A DNA stretch of 43,841 nt from Lachnoclostridium sp. UBA903 (GTDB lineage Bacteria > Bacillota > Clostridia > Lachnospirales > Lachnospiraceae). Within the stretch, counting starts at the first letter, position 1. Each line of letters starts with the position of its first letter. The notes beneath the pieces are model-generated. The model was not told where the DNA came from, did no database searches, and was given only the letters and a program-made list of their open reading frames with translations. Below are positions 23,317 through 31,891 of this stretch, piece by piece. The stretch covers positions 229 to 44,069 of the forward strand of contig DBEP01000045.1 in assembly GCA_002294045.1 (NCBI GenBank). The letters run 5' to 3'. The position numbers and the translations under genes are program-made.

Positions 23317-24018
23317 TTAATCATCCTCAACCATCCGGTAGCCTACTCCGATTTCCGTAAAGATATATTCGGGTTCAAGAGGATTTTTTTCCAGTTTTCT
23401 TCTTATGTTGGCCATATTAACCCGCAGTATCTGATTATCTTTCAGGGCAAAAGGGCCCCATATTTTCTTGATGATAAAGTCATAGGTCAATACCTTGCCC
23501 GGATTGTGGGCAAGAAGGGATACCAGTTTATATTCTATCTGCGTCAAGTGGACTTCTTCACCGCCGACCGTTACCAGATATTTATTAAAATCAATAAACA
23601 ATCCTTTGGCCTTAAAGGTATCGGAAGATACCTTGCCGGATCCCAATTTAACCGTATGCCGGATGGCGGTACGGATTCTGGCTAAAAGTTCCGAGGTTCC
23701 GAAGGGTTTTGTTATATAGTCGTCGGCACCGATATCCAGGGCTTGTACTTTGGATATCTCATCTCCTCTTGCGGATACCACAATAATGGGGATGTCGGAC
23801 CACTGCCGGACTTGCGTTAACACGGCCAGGCCATCCATATCCGGAAGACCCAGATCTAAAAGAACAACATCGGGGCAATGGGAAGGTATCAGGGAAATTG
23901 CCTCCCTGCCGCTGCCGCACTCAATTACCTTGTAATCATTTGCTGAAAGTGTGGCTGCTATAAAATTACAAATTACGGGTTCATCTTCAACTATGAGAAT
24001 ACGGGCTTTTTTATTCAT
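23317..24018 (-). CDS. kdpE: KdpE-like response regulator
   Basis: A 233-aa OmpR-family regulator. The receiver has E11/D12, phosphoacceptor D55 (LLDLGLPDMDG), SARGDE and the K in TKPFG. The C-terminal winged helix LTQIEYKLVSLLAHNPGKVLT and NQILRVNMANIRRKLE with TEIGVGYRM is the classic KdpE pattern. Its start overlaps the kinase stop by 4 bases. No kdpFABC potassium pump is beside it; instead PiT and Ktr genes lie on the other side of the kinase, so it may control those. TTAAGA boxes at 25717-25730 are a candidate site. Confidence 0.92.
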   Translation of the reverse strand: MNKKARILIVEDEPVICNFIAATLSANDYKVIECGSGREAISLIPSHCPDVVLLDLGLPDMDGLAVLTQVRQWSDIPIIVVSARGDEISKVQALDIGADDYITKPFGTSELLARIRTAIRHTVKLGSGKVSSDTFKAKGLFIDFNKYLVTVGGEEVHLTQIEYKLVSLLAHNPGKVLTYDFIIKKIWGPFALKDNQILRVNMANIRRKLEKNPLEPEYIFTEIGVGYRMVEDD

Positions 24019-25547
24019 TTGCTAAGACTCCCTTCTAGCGGTAAGGTAAAAGTAAAGACGGCGCCGCCGTTATCCTGGTTTCTGGCGCTGATATTGCCGC
24101 CGTGGGCATTAATAATTGTCTTGCAGATAGATAGGCCAATTCCCAGTCCTTTGTTGGAATCACTGCTGAGATTTTCCGCCTGCGGATAACCGTCAAAGAT
24201 GGATTCAATTTTACCGATTGTTATGCCTTTCCCTTCATCCATGATATGGAAGGTAATATAATCGCCGTTATTTTCAATCAGCAAGATGACGGGGCTGTCA
24301 TTACCGGAATATTTAATGGCGTTTTCCAATAAATTAATGAGTACCTGTTCAATTAAAGTGGCATCCATAGGTACCATGATGAAGTCCTCCGGTATTTTAG
24401 CTATTATATTGGCCCGGGGAAAACGCTTTCGTATCCGCATAATTGCCTCTGTTACCACTTCTTCCAGAGGTTCTGAAATTTTATTAACGGAAGAACTGTC
24501 GTCCTTGAGCCGGGTTACGGACAGCAGGTTTTCTACCATATGGAGCAGCCAGTTAGAATCTTCATATATAAATTCGATTAGTTTTATTTGCTCGTCTTCG
24601 CTTAAACTCTTTTTATTTTTAAGGATAGTTTCACTTGCTCCAATCATACCGGTGAGGGGTGTCCGAAGGTCATGGGATACGGCTCTTAACAGATTGGCCC
24701 TTGTTTTTTCCTTTTCTGTTTCAATCAGCATCAGCTGCTGGTTATCGGAAAGGTACTGTCTTTCTATGGCAATTGCAACCTGGGACAAAATTAAATTCAG
24801 AGGAGAGATATTCATTTGCTCCAGTTTTTCCTGCCCTCTCCGGAAGATGCCCATCACACCCCATATGGTATCATGGGAAATCAAAGGAAGATAGGTACAG
24901 CTGGACGCTCCCGGAAAGTTCGTACCGATTCCCGCCGGGCTTTTATTTTGAAATACCCAGTCTGCTACAAATTCCTCATGGTGGGAATGCATTATTTTTT
25001 CATGTTCCGGGTCAGAACCGCGGATAATCCTTTTGCCGCTCAATTGAGGGGATTCTTCGTAATATATCACGGTACTTCCCGTAAATTCCCCGATAAATTC
25101 CAGTGCCAGTTCAATAATTTCAGCAAGGTCATTCATGGAAAACAGCCGGTTATTGATTTCATTTAACCTGCTGGTTTTTATTTCGTTTTCAATGGCTTTT
25201 TTGGCATGCTCTTTTAAATTAGTAATTGTGGTACAGGTTATAAAAGAGATGGAAAGCATGCCTATAAAGGTAAGGGGATAACCGTTTATGGTAAAATTAA
25301 AGGTAAAAAACGGATAGGTGAAATAATAATTGATCCCGATAACACCGATAACCGAAGAAAATACACCCCAAAAGTAGCCGTCGGTTATTTTGGAGGTCAG
25401 GATAATGGCTAGGAAGTAAATAATGGCAACATTTATATTATTATGTGTGGCCTTTACAAAAATGAAAGAAAATAAAGTGGCAAGCAGCAATATAAACAAG
25501 GTCTTAAGGCAGTCAAAAAAATAATTCATATAATCTTGCTTTTGCAT
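24015..25547 (-). CDS. KdpD-type sensor histidine kinase lacking the KdpD/Usp N-terminus
   Basis: A 510-aa kinase matching the C-terminal two thirds of KdpD. About four membrane helices (residues 15-110, a DUF4118-type bundle: FIFVKATHNNINVAIIYFLAIILTS, GYFWGVFSSVIGVIGINYYFTYPFF) are followed by a GAF domain (about 130-265), a HisKA domain with H292 in AVSHDLRTPL, and an ATPase domain with NLLENAIKY and GLGIGLSICK. Full-length KdpD (~900 aa) has an N-terminal ATP-binding/Usp region, absent here; this short form is common in Clostridia. It is upstream of and coupled to kdpE. It likely senses potassium or ionic state. Confidence 0.9.
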   Translation of the reverse strand: MQKQDYMNYFFDCLKTLFILLLATLFSFIFVKATHNNINVAIIYFLAIILTSKITDGYFWGVFSSVIGVIGINYYFTYPFFTFNFTINGYPLTFIGMLSISFITCTTITNLKEHAKKAIENEIKTSRLNEINNRLFSMNDLAEIIELALEFIGEFTGSTVIYYEESPQLSGKRIIRGSDPEHEKIMHSHHEEFVADWVFQNKSPAGIGTNFPGASSCTYLPLISHDTIWGVMGIFRRGQEKLEQMNISPLNLILSQVAIAIERQYLSDNQQLMLIETEKEKTRANLLRAVSHDLRTPLTGMIGASETILKNKKSLSEDEQIKLIEFIYEDSNWLLHMVENLLSVTRLKDDSSSVNKISEPLEEVVTEAIMRIRKRFPRANIIAKIPEDFIMVPMDATLIEQVLINLLENAIKYSGNDSPVILLIENNGDYITFHIMDEGKGITIGKIESIFDGYPQAENLSSDSNKGLGIGLSICKTIINAHGGNISARNQDNGGAVFTFTLPLEGSLSK

Positions 25548-25716
25548 TTTGATAACCTTTCGTACGAATGTTTTTGGTATATAGGAAAATTGTAATACCT
25601 TTGTATTTCTTATTGACTATTATACAACATACGGAAATAAAAACCTAGTCTGAAAAGTTTGTAATCGGCGGAATAAAGTGAGATTCCATGTGCGTTTTCC
25701 GAGAATAAAGAAATCG

Positions 25717-25764
25717 TTAAGAAATTAAGATAATATTGATATTTCAAAAAATTCATGTTAAGAT
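25717..25764 (+). promoter_or_regulatory. Promoter and TTAAGA boxes of the PiT gene
   Basis: TTGATA (25736-25741), a 17-base spacer and TAAGAT (25759-25764) form a moderate promoter. TTAAGA is repeated at 25717 and 25725 just upstream of the -35, and again at 25758 over the -10. The divergent kdpD promoter, with TATAAT on the minus strand at about 25619-25624, shares this 256-base gap. Confidence 0.5.
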
Positions 25765-25803
25765 TCACTTGTTTATGAAAAATTAGTACTTAGGGAGAAA
25801 ACT

Positions 25804-26856
25804 ATGACAATTTCATTAAGTGATTTTATTCAGCAGCTGACAACGAATCCGCCATTGTTAATTACTGTTATCCTAACATTGGGTGTTGTCCTTGTCAATG
25901 GCTGGACCGATGCTCCCAACGCCATAGCAACCTGTGTTTCAACCCGTTCTATGAGTCCTAAAAAGGCTATTATTATGGCAGCAATATTTAATTTTTTGGG
26001 TGTGTTTGTAATGACGCTTTTCAATGCAACCGTTGCCCAGACCATTTATAACATGGTTGATTTTGGAGGAGATTCCAAGAATTCACTAATCGCTTTGTGT
26101 GCCGCTTTATTTGCAATTGTAATGTGGGCAACCGCAGCATGGGCCTTCGGAATTCCAACCAGTGAAAGCCATGCGCTTATAGCAGGTGTATCGGGAGCGG
26201 CAATTGCCCTGCAGGGCGGATTCTCCGGTATTAACGGCGGGGAATGGATTAAGGTAATCTATGGTCTGGTCATCTCAACTGCCATGGGATTTTTGCTTGG
26301 TTATATCGCAGTAAAGCTTATCGTACTTATCTTCAGAAAAGTGGACAAGCGTAAATCAAGGCCATTTTTTCAATATGCCCAGATAGCAGGCGGAGCCTCC
26401 ATGGCATTTATGCATGGCGCCCAGGACGGACAGAAATTTATGGGTGTATTTATGCTTGGAATATTCCTTGCCAATGGACAAAGCGATGTGACGAATTTTC
26501 AGATTCCAATCTGGCTGATGATTTTATGCTCCGTAGTTATGGCTCTTGGAACCTCTATAGGCGGTTACCGTATAATAAAAACGGTAGGTATGGGAATGGT
26601 AAAAATGGATACCTTTCAGGGATTCGGAGCGGACCTGGCTGCAGCCATAAGCCTTCTGATGGCTTCTGTTTTCGGCTTGCCGGTCAGTACTACCCACACC
26701 AAGACCACTGCTATCATGGGTGTCGGCGCATCAAAAAGAATCAGTTCGGTTAACTGGAGCGTTGTAAAAGAAATGGCTGCGGCCTGGATACTAACCTTTC
26801 CGGGATGTGGTGTGGTAGGATATCTTATGGCTTACATATTTATGAAAATATTTTAA
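25804..26856 (+). CDS. pit: Inorganic phosphate transporter, PiT family
   Basis: A 350-aa membrane transporter, the low-affinity proton- or sodium-coupled metal-phosphate importer. The duplicated family signatures are visible: GWTDAPNAIATCVSTRSMSP near residue 30 and FMHGAQDGQKFMGVFML near 205, plus GIPTSESHALIAG and GLPVSTTHTKTTAIMG in the matching half-repeats. About ten membrane helices are expected. AGGGAG precedes the ATG. The DUF47 gene 124 bases downstream is its usual accessory partner. Confidence 0.93.
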   Translation: MTISLSDFIQQLTTNPPLLITVILTLGVVLVNGWTDAPNAIATCVSTRSMSPKKAIIMAAIFNFLGVFVMTLFNATVAQTIYNMVDFGGDSKNSLIALCAALFAIVMWATAAWAFGIPTSESHALIAGVSGAAIALQGGFSGINGGEWIKVIYGLVISTAMGFLLGYIAVKLIVLIFRKVDKRKSRPFFQYAQIAGGASMAFMHGAQDGQKFMGVFMLGIFLANGQSDVTNFQIPIWLMILCSVVMALGTSIGGYRIIKTVGMGMVKMDTFQGFGADLAAAISLLMASVFGLPVSTTHTKTTAIMGVGASKRISSVNWSVVKEMAAAWILTFPGCGVVGYLMAYIFMKIF

Positions 26857-26902
26857 AGTATAATAGCCGACGGTTGAGAGAAAATATTAAAAGTGAAAGG
26901 AC

Positions 26903-26963
26903 GCCACATAGCGATTCTTTCAACCTGTTTATTTGTGGCAGTACCGCAAACCGGTTTGCGGTA
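26903..26963 (+). repeat. Hairpin and perfect 22-bp palindrome before the DUF47 gene
   Basis: GCCACA (about 26903) pairs with TGTGGC (about 26934-26939), and directly after it a perfect palindrome spans 26942-26963: TACCGCAAACC followed by its reverse complement. It ends 17 bases before the DUF47 start, whose ribosome binding site is weak. It could be an operator or limit readthrough and translation. Confidence 0.6.
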
Positions 26964-26980
26964 TGCAATGGGTATAAAAT

Positions 26981-27604
26981 ATGAAAGGCAAAAAAGAATA
27001 TAATTACTTTGAGGCATTTGTAGACTTATCTAAATTTTCATTAAAATCTGCTGAAATCTTAGACAAAACCTTACGGGAATATGATATAAGGAAGCTGGAA
27101 GAGAAAATCCGTGAAATGCATAATATCGAACATTCCGCAGATATTGCCAAGCATGATATGCTGAACAGGCTTGTTAAGGAATTTCTTCCTCCCATCGAAA
27201 GAGAAGATATTACCAGCCTTTCACAGAAAATCGATGATGTAACGGATGCGATTGAAGATGTGTTAATGGGAATTGATATCTTTAATGTACAAGCCATCCG
27301 TCCCGAAATATTAAAGTTTACCGAAATGATTGTAGACTGCTGTAAATCTATGGACGTTGCCCTGGCTGAATTCCAGAATTTCAAAAAGTCAAAGAGATTA
27401 CATTCTGAAATTATAGAAATTAACCGTCTGGAAGAAGAAGGAGATGCGCTTTACATAAGCGGAGTACGCAACCTGTACAAAAATACCAAAGAGCCCATAG
27501 AACTGATGGTATGGACCGAAATATTCCGCAGACTGGAAAAGTGCTGTGATGCCTGCGAAGATGTGGCAAATGATATTGAAAGTATAGTCATGAAGAATTC
27601 ATAA
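26981..27604 (+). CDS. DUF47 family protein (PiT accessory, PhoU-like fold)
   Basis: A 207-aa all-helical protein of the DUF47/YkaA group, related in fold to PhoU. Recognisable segments are NIEHSADIAKHDMLNRLVKEFLPPIEREDI and SQKIDDVTDAIEDVL, with conserved E/D residues that bind metal in PhoU-like proteins, and a C-terminal EKCCDACEDVANDIESIV. These proteins partner with PiT transporters and are thought to modulate them. The ATG has no strong ribosome binding site. It is followed 17 bases later by ktrB, linking phosphate and potassium genes in one transcription unit. Confidence 0.92.
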   Translation: MKGKKEYNYFEAFVDLSKFSLKSAEILDKTLREYDIRKLEEKIREMHNIEHSADIAKHDMLNRLVKEFLPPIEREDITSLSQKIDDVTDAIEDVLMGIDIFNVQAIRPEILKFTEMIVDCCKSMDVALAEFQNFKKSKRLHSEIIEINRLEEEGDALYISGVRNLYKNTKEPIELMVWTEIFRRLEKCCDACEDVANDIESIVMKNS

Positions 27605-27621
27605 AAGGAACGGTGATATTT

Positions 27622-28914
27622 GTGGCGGTATTGAAAAAAATGAGCCCGGGCAGATTAATTGTACTGGGTTTTGCTATGGTAATTATTATAGGGACATTAT
27701 TGCTGGCATTGCCATTTTCATTTAATCGTGGCGTAAAGATATCCCTTATCGATGCTTTGTTTACATCTACCAGCGCAGTATGTATTACCGGTTTGGCTAC
27801 GGTTGATATAAGGGATTCCTTTAATGTATTTGGAAGAATCGTCGTTGCGCTTTTAATCCAGGTGGGAGGTCTAGGATTTGCATCCGTAAGCGTGGGTTTT
27901 TTCCTTCTGGCTGGAAAAAAAGTCAGTTTTAAAGACCGGTTAGTCGTAAAGGAAGCCTTGAATCTAGGCTCAATAAAAGGCATTGTTAAATTAGTCAAAT
28001 CCATACTTCTAATTACCGTATGTTTTGAATCAGTTGGTGCCATTTTAAGTTTCATTGTTTTTTACGGGGATTATCCTTTGTTTACCGCATTGGGAATAAG
28101 TGTATTCCATGCCGTATCTTCATTTAATAATGCTGGTTTTGACATCTTAGGCGGGTTTACGGGATTAGTACCCTATGCGGATAATGTTCTTTTAAATTTG
28201 ACTACATGCGGATTGATTATCTTTGGCGGGCTTGGATTCCTTGTTATAAAAGAAATTATTATCAGGCATTCTTTTAAAAAATTCAGCCTGCATACCAAGA
28301 TAGTTATTATAATGACCCTTACCTTGTTAATAACGGGAACTTTATTAATAAAGCTGACGGAAGATGTCAGTTGGATGGGAGCATTTTTCTTTAGCACTTC
28401 AGCGAGAACAGCCGGTTTTGCTACTTATTCGCTTGGGACATTTACAAATGCCGGTCTATTTGTTATTATAATATTAATGTTTATAGGAGCATCCCCAGGG
28501 TCAACCGGCGGCGGTATTAAAACTACTACCGTATTTACCTTATTTAAAAGTGTTTACAGTGCGGCTACCAATAAGCATTGTTCGGCTTTTAAAAGAAAGA
28601 TTCCTCATGATATTGTGACCAAGGCATTTTTTATTGCGTTTTTGGCGGTATCCCTGATATGTGTAGATACTTTTCTGATTAGCATAATAGAACCGGAATT
28701 TACATTTATGCAAATACTTTTTGAAGTGGTTTCCGCTTTTGGTACAGTAGGATTATCTACGGGTATAACACCTGAGTTGTCCCCATGGAGCAAGATTATA
28801 CTTATACTTACTATGTTTATTGGACGTCTAGGACCGCTTACCATAGCTACCGTGTGGTCTACCAGGAGAATGTCCAATGTTACCTATTCGGAAGAAACCA
28901 TTATAATTGGCTGA
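27622..28914 (+). CDS. ktrB: Potassium uptake channel subunit, TrkH/KtrB family
   Basis: A 430-aa membrane protein of the superfamily of K+ transporters. The four pore-loop selectivity segments each keep their glycine: TSTSAVCITGLAT, HAVSSFNNAGFDI, TSARTAGFATYS and VSAFGTVGLSTG. Eight membrane helices are expected. I choose GTG 27622 over GTG 27613, since GGTGA (27612-27616) then lies at a proper distance. It pairs with the RCK-domain protein 63 bases downstream to form a Ktr-type K+ uptake system, probably sodium-coupled. Confidence 0.92.
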   Translation: MAVLKKMSPGRLIVLGFAMVIIIGTLLLALPFSFNRGVKISLIDALFTSTSAVCITGLATVDIRDSFNVFGRIVVALLIQVGGLGFASVSVGFFLLAGKKVSFKDRLVVKEALNLGSIKGIVKLVKSILLITVCFESVGAILSFIVFYGDYPLFTALGISVFHAVSSFNNAGFDILGGFTGLVPYADNVLLNLTTCGLIIFGGLGFLVIKEIIIRHSFKKFSLHTKIVIIMTLTLLITGTLLIKLTEDVSWMGAFFFSTSARTAGFATYSLGTFTNAGLFVIIILMFIGASPGSTGGGIKTTTVFTLFKSVYSAATNKHCSAFKRKIPHDIVTKAFFIAFLAVSLICVDTFLISIIEPEFTFMQILFEVVSAFGTVGLSTGITPELSPWSKIILILTMFIGRLGPLTIATVWSTRRMSNVTYSEETIIIG

Positions 28915-28977
28915 TAATATAATAATTACAGGGAAACGGATAAACATTAAACTTTTCTTTGGCTTGGGAGGATAAGA

Positions 28978-29655
28978 ATGCTACAGCATAAAGCTATTAT
29001 TGAATTTGGTATCATCGGACTTGGACGTTTTGGGTTTGCATTGGCAAAAACCTTGGCAGATGCCGGAAAAGAAGTATTGGTTATCGACAATAACGAGAGT
29101 AAAATCAAGCAAATCCGGAATATTACAGAAAATGCATTTGTAGTCGGCCCGCTGGATAAAGAAACCTTAGAGGATGCGGGAATACAAAATTGCGGTACCG
29201 TAATCGTATGCATCGGAGAAAAAATTGATGTGAGTATACTGACTACACTTAATGTTATCGGTATGGGTGTTCCAAGGGTAATTGCAAAAGCAATCAGTTA
29301 TGAACAGGGAATGGTATTGGAAAAGATAGGGGCGGAAGTGGTTTATCCCGAAAGTGATATGGCTATCCGTCTTGCTAATCGCTTGCTCTCTTCCAGTATC
29401 TTAGATTCCATAGAATTAACGGAGGACGTAGCTATTGCTGAACTCCGGTTAACCTCTAAGATAGCGGATCAGACCGTTTTGCAGGCAAATCTGCGCAAAA
29501 AGTACAATCTCAATATTATTGCTCTGGAGCAGAACGGCAGAACGATCACGGATATTACTCCGGATATCAAATTAAAAGTAAACGATAAAATAGTAGTAGT
29601 AGGAAAAAGAGTTAAAATTAAAAAATTTGAAGAATTTTTAACAGGTCTTCATTAA
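28978..29655 (+). CDS. ktrA: Potassium uptake regulatory subunit, KtrA/TrkA family
   Basis: A 225-aa cytosolic gating ring protein. The N-terminal RCK domain has the nucleotide-binding GLGRFGFALAKTLADAG and acidic strand end VLVIDNN; the C-terminal RCK_C domain (about residues 140-225) ends with the VNDKIVVVGKRVKIKKFEEF strand pattern. A single RCK unit is typical of KtrA rather than the doubled TrkA. In Firmicutes such RCK_C domains bind c-di-AMP, which closes the channel; that is family knowledge, not visible here. GGGAGG precedes the ATG. Confidence 0.92.
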   Translation: MLQHKAIIEFGIIGLGRFGFALAKTLADAGKEVLVIDNNESKIKQIRNITENAFVVGPLDKETLEDAGIQNCGTVIVCIGEKIDVSILTTLNVIGMGVPRVIAKAISYEQGMVLEKIGAEVVYPESDMAIRLANRLLSSSILDSIELTEDVAIAELRLTSKIADQTVLQANLRKKYNLNIIALEQNGRTITDITPDIKLKVNDKIVVVGKRVKIKKFEEFLTGLH

Positions 29656-29674
29656 AGCACACGGGAGAAGAAGA

Positions 29675-30736
29675 ATGAATCTGGACAAGCATAAGGCATT
29701 TCTTATACATTTTGCATATTTCACAGTAATATTAGGACTTGCGTATATCGCCGTAAAATATTTTCTGCCTTCCCTGATGCCATTTGTCATCGGTTTGGTA
29801 GTTGCCGCACTATTGCGTCCTTTAATCGATGTCATTTCCAGAAAACTGCATCTGAAGAGGGCCTTTGTTTCCATCGTGATTCTTCTCATATTTTATAGCC
29901 TTATAGCTTTTCTGACTATACTGGTAAGTGCCAGAGTATTTGCTTTTTTGCAGAATTTATTTTATCATCTGCCTAAACTTTATAAAGATTCCATTGAACC
30001 GGCATTGATTGATATCTCCAATGATTTGCCAAACCGGTTTCCGGACCTTGAATTATATCTGGAGGATATTTTTAACAGTATCAATGAATCCATATTTTCA
30101 TTCCTTACAAAAGCATCTTCTGCCGTTGTAGGGGCAATCACAGGTTTTGCAGGACAGGTCCCCTCCATTTTGATTAAATTCATATTTACTATTGTTTCTT
30201 CCTTTTTCTTTACAATTGATTATCACCGGATTGCAGGATTTGTAATGAAGCAGTTTTCCAGTGAAAAAAGAAATATGATAGTAATAATGAAGGATAATGT
30301 AATCGGGACTCTTGGTAAATTTATAAAAGCGTATACAACATTAGTTATAATTACTTTTCTGGAATTAGCTATCGGATTATGGATTTTAAGGATACCAAAC
30401 CCGTTTTTGGTGGCGGCTTTGGTAGCGTTTGTTGATCTCCTGCCCATACTTGGTACCGGAGCGGTTTTACTGCCCTGGGCCATTATCTCCTTTATTTTCG
30501 GTAATAATACCATGGGTATCGGAATATTGATTCTCTACATTATTATTACGGTGGTCAGACAAACCCTGGAGCCGAGAGTGGTAGGCCAGCAGATTGGCCT
30601 GCATCCGGTAGTAACTTTGATATGTATCTTTGCCGGTGCCCAGTTATTGGGGGTAGCGGGTGTTTTCCTGCTTCCGGTTACGGCAACCATAATAAAAAAA
30701 TTAAATGATGAAGGAACCATACATTTATTTCGCTGA
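29675..30736 (+). CDS. AI-2E family transporter (YtvI-like)
   Basis: A 353-aa polytopic membrane protein of the AI-2E/UPF0118 family. Hallmarks are the N-terminal FLPSLMPFVIGLVVAALLRPLID, the central amphipathic segment and the C-terminal LVDLLPILGTG-like loop (FVDLLPILGTGAVLLPWA) with RQTLEPRVVGQQIGLHPVVTL. The last motif resembles the sporulation membrane protein YtvI. Substrate is uncertain; some relatives are Na+/H+ antiporters or export signals. GGGAGAAG precedes the ATG, 19 bases after ktrA, so it ends the ion-transport operon. Confidence 0.87.
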   Translation: MNLDKHKAFLIHFAYFTVILGLAYIAVKYFLPSLMPFVIGLVVAALLRPLIDVISRKLHLKRAFVSIVILLIFYSLIAFLTILVSARVFAFLQNLFYHLPKLYKDSIEPALIDISNDLPNRFPDLELYLEDIFNSINESIFSFLTKASSAVVGAITGFAGQVPSILIKFIFTIVSSFFFTIDYHRIAGFVMKQFSSEKRNMIVIMKDNVIGTLGKFIKAYTTLVIITFLELAIGLWILRIPNPFLVAALVAFVDLLPILGTGAVLLPWAIISFIFGNNTMGIGILILYIIITVVRQTLEPRVVGQQIGLHPVVTLICIFAGAQLLGVAGVFLLPVTATIIKKLNDEGTIHLFR

Positions 30737-30760
30737 TAACAATACTGCAGATTTGAAGAT

Positions 30761-30815
30761 AGGAACCCGTCTCTGACTTATATGGCAAGCTATAAGTTTC
30801 GGCAGGTTCTTTTTT
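30761..30815 (+). terminator. Intrinsic terminator of the PiT-Ktr operon
   Basis: GAACC (30763-30767) pairs with GGTTC (30805-30809), with an inner ACTTATA/TATAAGT stem, followed by TTTTTT. It lies 25 bases after the YtvI-like stop. Confidence 0.7.
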
Positions 30816-30859
30816 GTATCGTTAATATTCTTTTTATTTTTTATTAATACAACATTAAC

Positions 30860-30888
30860 TTGAAATTATTTACAACATAAGCTATAGT
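30860..30888 (+). promoter_or_regulatory. Promoter of the MoxR operon
   Basis: TTGAAA (30860-30865), a 17-base spacer and TATAGT (30883-30888), about 45 bases before the moxR-like start. Confidence 0.65.
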
Positions 30889-30933
30889 TATTTATTATGG
30901 CAAGAAATTGTGAGAATTTAAGGGGATTATGTA

Positions 30934-31875
30934 ATGACAACATATTCAGAATGTGCAAAGCAAATCTTACATGAAGTAAGCAAGGTTATAATAGGCAAAG
31001 ATCAAATCATAAGCAAGGTTTTAACTGCTATATTGGCTAAGGGACATATCCTGATAGAAGATATTCCCGGTGTGGGGAAAACAACACTGGCTCTTGCGTT
31101 TTCCAGAGCGATGGCTCTTAACCACAACAGGCTCCAATTTACCCCGGATGTCCTGCCTACGGATGTGGTAGGCTATCATGTTTTAAGCAAAGACGGGGAG
31201 CAATATCAATTTAAACCCGGTCCCGTAATGTGTAATTTGTTTCTTGCGGACGAAATTAACCGTACATCGCCAAAATCACAGTCAGCCTTGCTGGAGGTTA
31301 TGGAAGAAGGTACGGTGACCGTGGACGGTATCACAAAAGAGGTGCCCAGGCCTTTTACGGTAATTGCAACCCAGAATCCCATCGGTTCCATCGGAACCCA
31401 GATGCTCCCGGAATCCCAGCTGGACCGTTTTATGATTAAATTAACCATGGGCTATCCGGACATCCGAAGTGAAGTAAATATGCTGAAAGGCAGGCAGAAC
31501 ACCAACCCTTTATCCTTAGTAAGCAAGGTGGCGGACCAAAACGATATCCTTGCCATGCAGGCACTTACGGAAAAGATTTTTATTCATGACAGTATTTATG
31601 AATATATTGTCAACCTTGTACTGGAATCAAGAAGGCAGCCTATGATTGCACTGGGGTTAAGCCCAAGGGGGACCATTGCCCTGACCAATATGGCTAAGGC
31701 AAATGCCTTTGTTCATAACAGGGATTATATGATTCCCGATGATATTAAAATGGTCTTTCGTGACGTAGCTTCTCACCGTATGCTTTTAAAATCGAAAGCA
31801 AAGCTGAATGATATAACGATGGATCGGATGGTTGATGTTATTTTACAGCAGGTACAGGCTCCCAGAGTCGGTTAG
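30934..31875 (+). CDS. MoxR family AAA ATPase
   Basis: A 313-aa AAA+ ATPase. Walker A is EDIPGVGKTTLA (K49), Walker B is LFLADEINRTSPKSQ, sensor-type TQNPIGSIGTQMLPESQLDRF follows, and the C-terminal lid carries GLSPRGTIAL, all standard for MoxR. It would act as a chaperone-like motor in the cytoplasm for the two envelope proteins encoded next. AGGGGA precedes the ATG and the DUF58 gene begins 16 bases after the stop. MoxR-DUF58-transglutaminase triplets are widespread but their client remains uncertain. Confidence 0.93.
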   Translation: MTTYSECAKQILHEVSKVIIGKDQIISKVLTAILAKGHILIEDIPGVGKTTLALAFSRAMALNHNRLQFTPDVLPTDVVGYHVLSKDGEQYQFKPGPVMCNLFLADEINRTSPKSQSALLEVMEEGTVTVDGITKEVPRPFTVIATQNPIGSIGTQMLPESQLDRFMIKLTMGYPDIRSEVNMLKGRQNTNPLSLVSKVADQNDILAMQALTEKIFIHDSIYEYIVNLVLESRRQPMIALGLSPRGTIALTNMAKANAFVHNRDYMIPDDIKMVFRDVASHRMLLKSKAKLNDITMDRMVDVILQQVQAPRVG

Positions 31876-31891
31876 GGCAGGAGGCATTCTT

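Noticed and set aside
24286..24894. 202-codon plus-strand open frame opposite the sensor kinase
   Set aside because: It mirrors the HisKA/ATPase coding region of the minus-strand kinase and has no ribosome binding site.
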